From Microvirga sp. TS319 (GTDB lineage: Bacteria > Pseudomonadota > Alphaproteobacteria > Rhizobiales > Beijerinckiaceae), in the NCBI RefSeq assembly GCF_041276405.1, contig NZ_JBGGGT010000002.1:843001-907000 (forward strand): 64,000 nt of DNA. Direction: 5' to 3'. The position numbers were made by a program, and so were the translations under genes. Shown here in pieces: positions 36,523 to 45,233 of the stretch. The notes under the pieces were generated by a model that was not told the DNA's origin, did not search any database, and saw only the letters and a list, made by a program, of their open reading frames with translations. Numbering within the stretch: the stretch's first letter is position 1; the number at the start of each line of letters is the position of its first letter.

Positions 36523-36633
36523 GAGCGACTGGCAATACTCGCACGGTGATAACGAGGCTTCGGTAAGCCAGCTTGACGCAAGATAGACTGGGTAAGGTCA
36601 GAAAAGCTATTCGGAACGTCAAGTTTTCTGTCC

Positions 36634-36861
36634 ATGTCTCGCCCGATTTCCCGCTTCCTGGGGACGCCCACGATCGCTGCCCCGGCTGCCTGCACTCTTG
36701 TCGCTGCTGCTCCTTCGCAGGAGGCTCTGAGCGATGTCTCGACATGGCGAAGCATCGATGATCGAGGATCTGCCGCTTCACGACGAGAGATTGCCGCAAG
36801 CAGATCTTCGCAGCGTGAAGAGAAAGCTCTCGCCCCGATACCCGATATCGAAGCCACCTAA
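36634..36861 (+). CDS. Doubtful small open reading frame upstream of cheA
   Basis: It would encode 75 residues rich in Ala, Ser and Arg (starting MSRPISRFLGTPTIAAPAAC), with a weakly hydrophobic N-terminal third. No family is recognised, there is no strong ribosome-binding site, and other frames here are open too. It may simply be leader sequence for the chemotaxis operon. Confidence 0.2.
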   Translation: MSRPISRFLGTPTIAAPAACTLVAAAPSQEALSDVSTWRSIDDRGSAASRREIAASRSSQREEKALAPIPDIEAT

Positions 36862-36918
36862 CCCAAGCCTCATGCGAACACGCGGCACCAATTACTCTAA
36901 CCGAGATGAGACACGGTG

Positions 36919-39708
36919 ATGGACGACCTTCTCCTTGAGTTCCTGACGGAGACCAACGAACACCTCGAAACGGTCGATGTGGAGATGGTCCGTTTCGAGC
37001 AGGATCCCAACAATCAGGCCATCCTCAGCAATATCTTTCGACTGGTCCATACCATCAAGGGTACCTGCGGCTTCCTAGGGCTGCCCCGACTCGAGGCTTT
37101 GGCCCATGCGGCAGAGACGCTCATGGGTAAGTTCCGCGATGGTATGCCCGTCACGACAAACGCGGTGTCGCTGATCCTGAAGACCCTCGATCGCATCAAG
37201 GACATTCTTGGTGAACTGGGGCGCCATGGCATAGAGCCGCAGGGGACGGACGATGATCTGATAGCAACGCTCGACCGCATGGCGAATGCGCCGGATACCG
37301 TTCTGGAGTCGGCCGCTTCGCAGGCCACGAAAGAAACTGTGGGAACAGCGGTCTATCAGGTACTGGAGCGCGAACTGAAGCCTGGCGAGGTCTCGCTCGA
37401 TGAGCTGGAACGCGCTTTCCAGGAGGCGCCGGGTCCCGACACGGGGGGCGCTTCCGGAACGCTCGTCTATCAGGTGTTGGAAAGGGCATTGAAGCCGGGC
37501 GAGGTTTCCCTGGACGAGCTGGAACGGGCTTTCCAAGAGGCTCCAGGACCTGAACTGGCGGTTTTAGCCAAGCCACCTGCTCAATTGCCCCCTAAGGCGA
37601 CTGCGCCGAAGAAAACCTCCAAGAACGACGCCGAGACCGCGGAGCAGGGCGAGGCAGGGGAAGGCATTGCCGGAAAAGTTCAGACGATCCGCGTGAACGT
37701 CGATACGCTCGAACACCTGATGACAATGGTGTCCGAGCTGGTATTGACGCGCAACCAATTGCTGGAAATTGCGCGGCGTAGTTCCGAAGATCACGGCTAC
37801 AAGGTGCCGCTGCAGAGGCTGTCCCAGGTGACGGCCGAGTTGCAGGACGGTGTGATGAAGACGCGCATGCAGCCTATTGGCAATGCCTGGCAGAAGCTGC
37901 CGCGTGTCGTGCGCGACCTCTCGAACGAATTGTCCAAGCAGATCGAGCTGATCATGCAGGGAGCCGATACCGAGCTCGACCGTCAGGTCCTGGAGGTCAT
38001 CCGGGACCCCCTGACCCATATGGTCCGCAATTCGGCGGATCACGGGATCGAGAGTCCTGCCGAGCGTCGTGCGGCCGGAAAGCCGGAGAAGGGCATCATC
38101 CGGCTGAACGCCTATCACGAGGGGGGATCGATCACGATCGAGATCGCCGACGATGGCAAAGGTTTGAATCACGCCGCCATTCGTAGAAAGGCCCTCGAGA
38201 GAGGGATCGTGAGCGAATCGGAATTGGAGCGGCTGAGCGACGCCCAAGTGGCGAAGTTCATTTTCCACCCCGGCTTCTCGACAGCTGCTGCGGTCACGTC
38301 CGTGTCCGGGCGCGGTGTCGGCATGGATGTGGTGAAAACCAACATCGAATTGATCGGCGGAGCTGTCGATATCAGATCGGAGCAGGGACGCGGAACGACG
38401 TTTACCATCAAGATCCCCCTCACGCTCGCGATCGTGGCTGCACTGATCGTGTCCTCCAAAGATCAGCGGTTTGCCATTCCGCAGCTTGCGGTCTCGGAAC
38501 TCGTTCGGGTCTCTCCCGCATCCGAGCACTCGATCGAGCGGATCAATGGTACGCCGATCCTGAGGCTGCGGGAGCGTCTGCTGCCGATCGTTCCTCTGTC
38601 AAAGATCATGCTTCTATCAAACGACGAGGAGGTCGATACCGGCTTCGTGGTCGTCACGCAGGTTGCGCAACAGCGCTTCGGTATTCTTGTCGACGGTGTC
38701 TTCCATACCGAGGAGATTGTCGTCAAGCCGATGTCTTCCAAGCTGCGGCATATTCAACTCTTCTCGGGAAATACGATCCTGGGTGATGGGGCTGTCGTGT
38801 TGATCGTAGATCCAAACGGTCTTGCCCGTATGGTTGGATCGGGAGCGCAGAGCGACGAATTCCAAATGGATGCCACCATCGATCAAACGGTTGTCGCCGT
38901 GGTGGAAACGACGAGCCTGCTCGTCTTCCGCGGTGGAGGGGAAAGCCTGAAGGCAGTGCCTTTGTCGCTTGTAACGCGCCTTGAGGAAATCGATGCCTCA
39001 ACGATCGAATGGGCGAGCGGCCGGCCGGTTGTGCAATACCGTGGGCGCCTCATGCCGATCGTATCGTGTGATGATCAGCTTGAGATCAAAAAGCAGGGAA
39101 CGCAGTCCCTCCTCGTGTTTTCCGACGGGGAGATTTCCATGGGGCTGGCTGTCGCGGAAATTGTCGATATCGTCGAGGACAAGCTGGAAGTCGAACTCCT
39201 CGCCGAGCGATCCGACCTTGTTGGATCTGCAGTCGTGAGGGGACGGACAACGGAGATCGTCAACATTGCGCATTATCTCCCTCTTGTTCTTGAGACTTGG
39301 TCGCGCTCCGGGCAAAAGAGCAAAAGCGCGAACTCGTTGCTGCTGGTCGACGGCTCGAACTTCTTCAGGGATATGCTCGTTCCGGTTCTCAGGGCATCGG
39401 GGTATCGCGTTCAGACAGCAGCGACGGCTCAGGAGGCTGCGCGCATGCTTGCAAGCGGTATGCAGCCCGACTTCATCGTTGCGGATCTCGAGCTGCCCGG
39501 GCATTCCAGCTTTGCATTCATCGCCACCCTGAGAGCCGACGACCAGTATCGCTCGACGCCCATCATTGGCATGACGTTACGGCCAGATCCCCAACTCATC
39601 GCCTTGGCTCGCCGGTTCAAGATCACGGATGTCGTGTCGAAGGTGGACCGCCGCGGATTGCTCTCTGCGCTCGCGGAGTTGGGTCAATCTCTTGAGGAGG
39701 CTGCATAG
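36919..39708 (+). CDS. cheA: Chemotaxis histidine kinase CheA with two CheW-like domains and a C-terminal receiver
   Basis: The 929-residue protein has an HPt domain with phospho-acceptor His44 (LVHTIKGTCGFLG), a linker with two copies of a 38-residue repeat (145-182 and 183-212), a P3 dimerisation helix pair, a HATPase domain (VRNSADHGIE, ADDGKGL, SGRGVGMDVV), a CheW-like domain (about 510-650), a second CheW-like segment (about 665-790) and a receiver domain (about 805-925) with Asp856. The receiver has only one acidic residue (VDGSNFF) where two are usual. The ATG at 36919 overlaps a GTG one codon earlier. It leads the cheA-cheW-cheY-cheZ operon and signals from receptors to CheY. Confidence 0.95.
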   Translation: MDDLLLEFLTETNEHLETVDVEMVRFEQDPNNQAILSNIFRLVHTIKGTCGFLGLPRLEALAHAAETLMGKFRDGMPVTTNAVSLILKTLDRIKDILGELGRHGIEPQGTDDDLIATLDRMANAPDTVLESAASQATKETVGTAVYQVLERELKPGEVSLDELERAFQEAPGPDTGGASGTLVYQVLERALKPGEVSLDELERAFQEAPGPELAVLAKPPAQLPPKATAPKKTSKNDAETAEQGEAGEGIAGKVQTIRVNVDTLEHLMTMVSELVLTRNQLLEIARRSSEDHGYKVPLQRLSQVTAELQDGVMKTRMQPIGNAWQKLPRVVRDLSNELSKQIELIMQGADTELDRQVLEVIRDPLTHMVRNSADHGIESPAERRAAGKPEKGIIRLNAYHEGGSITIEIADDGKGLNHAAIRRKALERGIVSESELERLSDAQVAKFIFHPGFSTAAAVTSVSGRGVGMDVVKTNIELIGGAVDIRSEQGRGTTFTIKIPLTLAIVAALIVSSKDQRFAIPQLAVSELVRVSPASEHSIERINGTPILRLRERLLPIVPLSKIMLLSNDEEVDTGFVVVTQVAQQRFGILVDGVFHTEEIVVKPMSSKLRHIQLFSGNTILGDGAVVLIVDPNGLARMVGSGAQSDEFQMDATIDQTVVAVVETTSLLVFRGGGESLKAVPLSLVTRLEEIDASTIEWASGRPVVQYRGRLMPIVSCDDQLEIKKQGTQSLLVFSDGEISMGLAVAEIVDIVEDKLEVELLAERSDLVGSAVVRGRTTEIVNIAHYLPLVLETWSRSGQKSKSANSLLLVDGSNFFRDMLVPVLRASGYRVQTAATAQEAARMLASGMQPDFIVADLELPGHSSFAFIATLRADDQYRSTPIIGMTLRPDPQLIALARRFKITDVVSKVDRRGLLSALAELGQSLEEAA
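37351..37554 (+). repeat. In-frame tandem repeat inside cheA (114-bp period)
   Basis: Two copies begin at 37351 and 37465. They encode VYQVLERELKPGEVSLDELE-like and VYQVLERALKPGEVSLDELE-like segments, almost identical in protein but with many silent differences in DNA. This indicates an old duplication under selection, not an assembly error. Confidence 0.92.
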
Positions 39709-39710
39709 CC

Positions 39711-40190
39711 ATGAATACGGTCGCCCCGAATGCACCGAGGAATTTCTCCCGAGAGGCGGAGTTCATCACAGTCACCGTCATGGGGCAGTTGCTTGGCCTC
39801 CCCATTAGCCGCGTTCACGATGTTTTTGTTGTCAGCGAAATGACCAAAGTCCCGCTGGCACAGGCGGAGATCGCAGGGCTTCTCAATCTGCGCGGACGTG
39901 TCGTTACCGCCGTGTCCTTGCGCAGCCGCCTCGGCCTCCAGGAGGAGGGCGGGGCAGGGCGTCGCATGGCGGTAGGGCTCGAATATCAAGGTGAAGCCTA
40001 TGGCTTGCTCGTCGACGAAGTCGGGGAAGTCCTTAAGTTGAACCAGGATGAGATTCAGCCGAATCCGGTTCATATGGACCGGCGCTGGGTGAAACTGTCT
40101 CAAGGCGTTCATCAGCTTAAAGACATGTTGATGATCGTTCTTGACGTCGATGCAATTCTGTCCTTTGAGGCTGAGCGCGAGGCCGCATAG
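39711..40190 (+). CDS. cheW: Chemotaxis coupling protein CheW
   Basis: A 159-residue single CheW domain that links CheA to receptors. Typical segments are EFITVTVMGQLLGLPISRVHDVF, the NLRGRVVTAVSLRSRLGL core and LLVDEVGEVLKL (described in parts). It begins two bases after the cheA stop, so it is co-translated. Confidence 0.95.
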   Translation: MNTVAPNAPRNFSREAEFITVTVMGQLLGLPISRVHDVFVVSEMTKVPLAQAEIAGLLNLRGRVVTAVSLRSRLGLQEEGGAGRRMAVGLEYQGEAYGLLVDEVGEVLKLNQDEIQPNPVHMDRRWVKLSQGVHQLKDMLMIVLDVDAILSFEAEREAA

Positions 40191-40200
40191 AGAGCTACGC

Positions 40201-40223
40201 TCGGACCATTCTCATTCATATAA
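40201..40223. repeat. Sequence shared with the fliP leader (copy 1)
   Basis: The 23-bp stretch TCGGAC-CATT-CTCATTCATATAA matches 50955-50977 at 20 positions. It lies 20 bp before the cheY start, in the gap after cheW. Confidence 0.7.
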
Positions 40224-40242
40224 CCAGATAGGATACGCTACT

Positions 40243-40626
40243 GTGAGCTTAGACCTTTCAACCCCTGTCCTCGTCGTTGACGATTATCAGACCATGGTGC
40301 GCATTCTCCGCAATCTGCTGAAGCAGATTGGCTTTACAGATGTCGACGATGCTTCGGATGGACAGGCTGCATTTGAGAAGCTTAAGGCCAAGAAGTACGG
40401 TCTTGTGATCTCCGATTGGAACATGGCACCGATGACCGGATATGAGCTTCTTCAGCAGGTGAGAGCCGATGCGGAGTTGAATGCGCTGCCTTTCATTATG
40501 GTGACGGCCGAGGCAAAGACCGAGAACGTGGTTGCAGCCAAAAAGGCGGGAGTTAACAACTATATCGTTAAGCCTTTTAACGCCGAGACGCTTCGTTCGA
40601 AAATTAGCGCCGTCATTGGCGCATAA
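40243..40626 (+). CDS. cheY: Chemotaxis response regulator CheY
   Basis: A 127-residue single-domain receiver that controls the flagellar motor when phosphorylated by CheA. The acidic pair is Asp13-Asp14, the phospho-acceptor is Asp58 (ISDWNMAPM, the classic CheY context), the switch Thr is in VTAEA and Lys108 is in VKPF. The start is a GTG at 40243 with GGAT upstream; ATGs further upstream would lie inside cheW in a different context. Confidence 0.95.
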   Translation: MSLDLSTPVLVVDDYQTMVRILRNLLKQIGFTDVDDASDGQAAFEKLKAKKYGLVISDWNMAPMTGYELLQQVRADAELNALPFIMVTAEAKTENVVAAKKAGVNNYIVKPFNAETLRSKISAVIGA

Positions 40627-40644
40627 TGAGATGTGATACGCATC

Positions 40645-41343
40645 ATGAACCCACGTAAGAGCTATCGCATTGAGGCAAACATGACCTCTGCTCCCCCGGA
40701 TGAGGAAGCTCTCGATCGTCATGCCGAGATTATGGACCTGCTTGGATCCATAAAGGAGGCGATTGTTCCGGCCCGGGAGCTGTCCGCATCTCTTGTTGAG
40801 GAGCATCGGAGGGACATGCAGGAGGCGATGCGCCTCAAGGTCGAACTGGATTCGATCTACGAGGCGATCGAGCGCACGAAGCGGGAGATCGCAACGCTCC
40901 GCTATGCCGGTTCTCAGGGCCAGGAGATCAACCGGGTCACGGACGAGCTCGGAGCCATCGTACTTGGCACAGAGACCGCGACCAACGCGATCCTTGCTGC
41001 CGCGGAGCGGATCGACGAGTTATCGGGTAATCTCGCGGCTCGTTTGTCAGGTGGTGATCAGGAGATCGCCCGCGAGATTTCCGATCAGGTCATCAGCATC
41101 TTCGAGGCCTGCAACTTCCAGGACATTACCGGCCAGCGAATCGGCAAGGTCGTCGGTGCCATGAAATTCGTGGAAGAGCGCGTTCACGAGATGATTGAAA
41201 TCTGGGGAGGCCTCGAAAGCTTCAAGGATGTTGAAACTTTGGAACAGGCACGCGACGGTGATGACGCCCTGTTGAATGGACCGGCCTTGGCTACTGACAA
41301 GGGGATCACTTCGCAGGACGCAATCGACGCTTTGTTCGGGTGA
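40645..41343 (+). CDS. cheZ: Protein phosphatase CheZ
   Basis: A 232-residue, mainly helical protein. The active-site segment FEACNFQDITGQRI carries the catalytic Gln and acidic residue of CheZ-type CheY-P phosphatases, and the C-terminal SQDAIDALFG resembles the CheY-binding tail. Starts at 40633 (GTG), 40645 (ATG) and 40681 (ATG with GAGG upstream) are all possible; 40645 is taken because the RKSYRIE segment looks coding. It ends the chemotaxis operon and is followed by a repeat block. Confidence 0.88.
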   Translation: MNPRKSYRIEANMTSAPPDEEALDRHAEIMDLLGSIKEAIVPARELSASLVEEHRRDMQEAMRLKVELDSIYEAIERTKREIATLRYAGSQGQEINRVTDELGAIVLGTETATNAILAAAERIDELSGNLAARLSGGDQEIAREISDQVISIFEACNFQDITGQRIGKVVGAMKFVEERVHEMIEIWGGLESFKDVETLEQARDGDDALLNGPALATDKGITSQDAIDALFG

Positions 41344-41352
41344 GTGACACCT

Positions 41353-41664
41353 CCAGCATCGGGCGTGACACCGAACCCACATCCGATGCTGTTAGTCTAT
41401 GGTGTCAAGCCTCTCTTCACGCGAAACCGGTTTCCGCTTCCCGCGTCGATGCTCCACGCCTTGAATGGCGCATCGTTCGGAGTGGACCCAAAGGGCCGCG
41501 TCAGCGAATACCGGATCCACTTTTCGCTAGAGCATCGGACGCAAAAGTGGGAACCGGTTTTGCGTGAAAAGATGCTCAAGACCATAGACTTATAGCGTCG
41601 GACGTGAGTTCGATTTCACGCCCGACGCTGTAGCGCGGCCCGCTGGGTCCGCACGATGCTCTAG
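41353..41664. repeat. Large nested palindromic repeat block (A-B, then D-type split by inverted B-A)
   Basis: A diverged A-B pair (41354-41454) is followed by a D-type element starting GCGCATCGTTCGG. That element is interrupted after TTTTCGCTAG (41521-41530) by a 100-bp inverted B-A module (41531-41630) and resumes with TAGCGCGGCCCGC (41631 on), ending GATGCTCTAG. It occupies almost the whole gap between cheZ and the heparinase-like gene; no gene is seen in it. Confidence 0.9.
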
Positions 41665-41721
41665 ATGATGGATGCCCGATCCGATTGGGCGTCCACAATT
41701 TGCAAGTTTGCATTTTGTTCG

Positions 41722-44505
41722 TCAGGCGCTTTCGCCTGGAAGGTGAGCGAGAAGGGTCTTGATTCTGTCCGTTTCCAGCAATCTTGAGAGACTATCCGCG
41801 GCCTGATCGCTGGTCGTGAGGAGAACGCCGCCGCAAACGGTGCCCTGGCCGGAAAATCTGTAGCGAAAAACATTGGCGGGCTGTAAGCCGCCCGAGGGGC
41901 GAGCCACAAATCCTTGAGCCAATGCCGGCACGTCGTTGCGCCCGATTTCAATCCCTATGCCGCTGAACTGGCCCGTTCTCCGATAGGGAATGATTCTGAG
42001 CTTCTCGTTCTTCCGGTAGGCAGCCCCCATTCCTGCATTCGCAATGGCCACGACGATAGCAGGATCGAAATGGAGAAGTCCCTCGAACGAGATCGGACCC
42101 GACTGCACCGCAAAGTGATCGAGGACCGCGATTGCATCGAGCCTGTCCAGAGTGATGAAGACGCGATGATGCTCATAGAGCGGTCCGTACACCGTGCTGC
42201 GGAGATGGAAGATGCTTGCGCCGTCAAGTTCCTCAACGGCTTCGATCCAGGCAAGCCCGGCAAGTTGCTCTCGTCCATCGGGAAGGGCAACGTTATGAGC
42301 TCTTGATGCAGTGAGGTACTGACGCGGGGTGCCAGTTTCGTGAAGTGTGGAACCACGGGGGTCGACGATCCAAGGTGACCCGCCTGTCGAGTAGACGAAC
42401 GACGTGCAGTCATGATGGCCGCGTTCAGTGAAGCGGCCGGCTAAAGAGGTGCAGAAGTAGCTCCACCGAGCGTCATGGTCATAATGCCGTGCAGCGATCA
42501 GGCCGTCTTGCGTGGAGGCGAAAACCTTTTTCCCGATCGGATAGGAAAGCTCGGTCGCGAGTGCGGGATCCGAGAGCAGGCTGGTGCCGTAACCTGAAAG
42601 AAGGCGTCGTAACCAGGACGCATGATGGAAGCCGTGAGGTGCATCTCCGAAGGGAGGCAGAGAACCCGACGGGTCCGTCACGGCCACCAATGTTTGAAGG
42701 CCTTTCCGAAGTCGATCGGTCAGATCATGGCGAAAATCACGTGCCTCAGGCACCTCTCCAAGATGGCGGGCCAGAATGAGACCCAAAGAGACCAGCTCGA
42801 GTTGGAAGTGAGGGGACTGCTCAGTGAAAGTGCCATTCTCATCGATTAACTGTTTGAAGCCATCACTGAGATGGACCAGGGCGAGCGAGTTCCAGTACCC
42901 TGCGAGCGGTAGGCGCGAGAAAGCACGCGACAAGGCCAGAAGAGCACATGCGGCACGAAGATGAACGGTGGAATGCGAAAAGACATTCTGACCAAGGACC
43001 TCTGCCAAAGCGACTGCATGGCGCACGGTTTCGGCAAGAACGGTCAGATGGTTTCCGGCGGTTGTCGATTGCGGCGCGTTGGCAATCGACGAGAGGAGGA
43101 AAAGCAATGTTTCGGCGCGAGCCGATAAGGCTTGAGGATGCGCACTGATCGGATCGCTCGGATGACCCCAAGGGTTGGTGCGCGACCAGGATGCCGCCAG
43201 ATCGATGGCACGTGCGAGTCCTGTAGAGGCTCTATTCTCGGACAGCTTGCGAAGCCATGTGAGAGAATGGAACTCGATCCGCCAAGCGGGGGATTGAAAA
43301 GGATCTTCCGACCATTGCGGCTCGTCGGGAAGAGGCCAAGACGGAAAGCTGCCGAGTGCGAGGCCGTTTTCCGTGATGGCAGCTTTCTTGCCGTGTTGCA
43401 CCGCAGCGAGTTTGTCATGGAAAGTGAATGCGGTTGCCAGGGACTCTGCAGTCGTGAGCCCGCCCAGCTGAGCGCCGTCACGCATTTGCCTGCCTAACGA
43501 CGTGGTGCTGCCGAGCTTCTCCATGATCCGCTTGAAGAAAGCTGGAGCACTCGATTGGTCGTCGCCCGAGTTCGCCTCCAAAGTCAGATCGTCTTCGAGT
43601 GAAACTTCGAGAGGAGTGACCAGTTCGACCCGCGTTTCGGCGTGCCATGTTCGAAAGCCGATCTCGACCCGCGTGGCCTCTGCCGGTGGGGTAAGGTCCA
43701 GCGTGAAGCGCCGCGCCTGCCGGTGCACTGGAATATCGACGAAGGCACCGACTTCCGGAGCAACTGGTAGTTCCGGATAGGGGGGAGGCAGCTCTTCTCC
43801 CTTTGCATTGCGATAGACGATGCGAGCCAGCACCCCCTCGGGGGCAAGGCTTTCATTGATGATCTGCCCGCGGATCAACAGGCAGCGCCCTGGGAGTACT
43901 GCAAATCTGAGCCAGGTCGGTGCAGAGTCGAGAACGCGCCATGTCCGGCGAGGGTTCAGGGGCCGGATCGCGCCGATACCGCTCGCTTGTTCAATCCCTT
44001 CGAGAGATGCTTCTCCCGCGGTTCTCGGAGCCTTGCCCTGAAGCAGCCTCGGTTCACTGATCGTAAAGGGGTGGGAGTTTCGCCAACTGCGAATGCTGAC
44101 CGTCAGCCTCCTTGTCGGCGAGGGAACAAAAAATCCGAAGGATATCCTGCAAGACGTCACGTTTCGGTCGTAGTACCCGGCAATACCGACATACCAGCTG
44201 TGAGGATCGACTTGGGTTCTGGCCAGCCCCGGAACATACGCAAAGTCGATGCTCGACCCGTCTTCCGTTAGAAAGTCGAGGCCGACGACAGCGAAATCGT
44301 GGGCGGCAGAGTTCTCTTCCTGGGGGTGCCAGGCCAGCCGAAAGTCGACTTCGCACCATGTGTCCGCCTCTACGCCATCGAAATTCAAGACGGCGCGAGA
44401 CCATCGATTATTGTTCGAGATGATATACTGGTTCGTTTCCGCGTCGTGTGCCTCTCCGTCGCGCTGGCTGCTTTGGATCGGAAGAAAGATAATGGGAGAG
44501 GGCAT
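41722..44505 (-). CDS. Heparinase II/III-like protein
   Basis: A 927-residue protein. An N-terminal region (about 30-290) has beta-rich, carbohydrate-binding-like character, a central alpha/alpha-toroid follows (about 330-640), and the C-terminal heparinase II/III beta-sandwich (about 690-900) shows FTERGHHDCTSFVYSTGGSP and the ASRAHN segment with likely catalytic His. Family members cleave acidic polysaccharides by beta-elimination; the substrate is unknown. There is no obvious signal peptide, which is unusual for an extracellular lyase. It sits alone between the chemotaxis operon and the FixJ-type gene. Confidence 0.85.
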   Translation of the reverse strand: MPSPIIFLPIQSSQRDGEAHDAETNQYIISNNNRWSRAVLNFDGVEADTWCEVDFRLAWHPQEENSAAHDFAVVGLDFLTEDGSSIDFAYVPGLARTQVDPHSWYVGIAGYYDRNVTSCRISFGFFVPSPTRRLTVSIRSWRNSHPFTISEPRLLQGKAPRTAGEASLEGIEQASGIGAIRPLNPRRTWRVLDSAPTWLRFAVLPGRCLLIRGQIINESLAPEGVLARIVYRNAKGEELPPPYPELPVAPEVGAFVDIPVHRQARRFTLDLTPPAEATRVEIGFRTWHAETRVELVTPLEVSLEDDLTLEANSGDDQSSAPAFFKRIMEKLGSTTSLGRQMRDGAQLGGLTTAESLATAFTFHDKLAAVQHGKKAAITENGLALGSFPSWPLPDEPQWSEDPFQSPAWRIEFHSLTWLRKLSENRASTGLARAIDLAASWSRTNPWGHPSDPISAHPQALSARAETLLFLLSSIANAPQSTTAGNHLTVLAETVRHAVALAEVLGQNVFSHSTVHLRAACALLALSRAFSRLPLAGYWNSLALVHLSDGFKQLIDENGTFTEQSPHFQLELVSLGLILARHLGEVPEARDFRHDLTDRLRKGLQTLVAVTDPSGSLPPFGDAPHGFHHASWLRRLLSGYGTSLLSDPALATELSYPIGKKVFASTQDGLIAARHYDHDARWSYFCTSLAGRFTERGHHDCTSFVYSTGGSPWIVDPRGSTLHETGTPRQYLTASRAHNVALPDGREQLAGLAWIEAVEELDGASIFHLRSTVYGPLYEHHRVFITLDRLDAIAVLDHFAVQSGPISFEGLLHFDPAIVVAIANAGMGAAYRKNEKLRIIPYRRTGQFSGIGIEIGRNDVPALAQGFVARPSGGLQPANVFRYRFSGQGTVCGGVLLTTSDQAADSLSRLLETDRIKTLLAHLPGESA

Positions 44506-44612
44506 TGGGTACGCTTTGCGATCAAGGCTGCTCTGGAGGCTACGGGTTCGGTCAACAAGGTGCCATGCAACAGGCAGCGCGTCAGAGGCTTACGTTCTTC
44601 TAAAGAATGACA

Positions 44613-45233
44613 TTAGTTGATGGTGACGGCCTCGACGAAGAGGGCCATTCGGATCAACTCGGAAAGGCTTCGTGCCTCCATCTTGGCCATGACATTCGAG
44701 CGGTGAATCTCGACGGTCCGGATGCTGATGTTGAGCTCATGGGCGATGGCCTTGTTCGCCTTTCCTTCCACCAAGCAGTCCAGAACCTGACGCTCGCGCT
44801 GAGAAAGGGACTGAAGTCGGGCTTGGGTCTTGAGCAATTCCTGGCTTCTCCGGACGCTCTTTTCGTCACACACAAGTGCAAACCGAACGACCTCCAGGAA
44901 GCGGTCTTCACGGAAAGGTTTCTCGAGAAAGTCGATGGCTCCAGCCTTCATGGCCTCAACCGCAAGTGGGATGTCGGCATGCCCTGTCATGACGATGATG
45001 GGCACGTTGAAACCTCTCTCATTAAGGCGCCGGATGAACTCCAGACCGTCGATCCCAGGCATGCGGACATCTGTAACGATGCAACAGCGGCCCGGATCAG
45101 GGACTTCCCTGAGGAAAGAGTTGGCCGACTCGTACAAGCGAACGTTAAGACCGGCGGATACCAGCAGGAAGGAGAGCGCTTTGCGCACTCCAACGTCATC
45201 GTCCACCACATATACGACCGCCCCGCTCGACAT
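44613..45233 (-). CDS. FixJ-family response regulator
   Basis: A 206-residue two-domain regulator. The receiver has the acidic cluster Asp11-13, phospho-acceptor Asp55 (IVTDVRMPG), Thr in MTGHADIP and Lys in LEKPF. The C-terminal LuxR-type helix-turn-helix (about 140-200) contains LSQRERQVLDCLVEGKANKAIA and SIRTVEIHRSNVMAKM, as in FixJ. The ATG at 45233 begins the receiver; the frame is open upstream without coding signs. No kinase is adjacent; the FixL-like kinase at 31259-34735 is the obvious candidate partner. It diverges from the flgB operon. Confidence 0.92.
   Translation of the reverse strand: MSSGAVVYVVDDDVGVRKALSFLLVSAGLNVRLYESANSFLREVPDPGRCCIVTDVRMPGIDGLEFIRRLNERGFNVPIIVMTGHADIPLAVEAMKAGAIDFLEKPFREDRFLEVVRFALVCDEKSVRRSQELLKTQARLQSLSQRERQVLDCLVEGKANKAIAHELNISIRTVEIHRSNVMAKMEARSLSELIRMALFVEAVTIN

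Noticed and set aside
37351..37554. Assembly duplication in cheA
   Set aside because: The two repeat copies differ at many synonymous positions, so they are not a duplicated read artefact.
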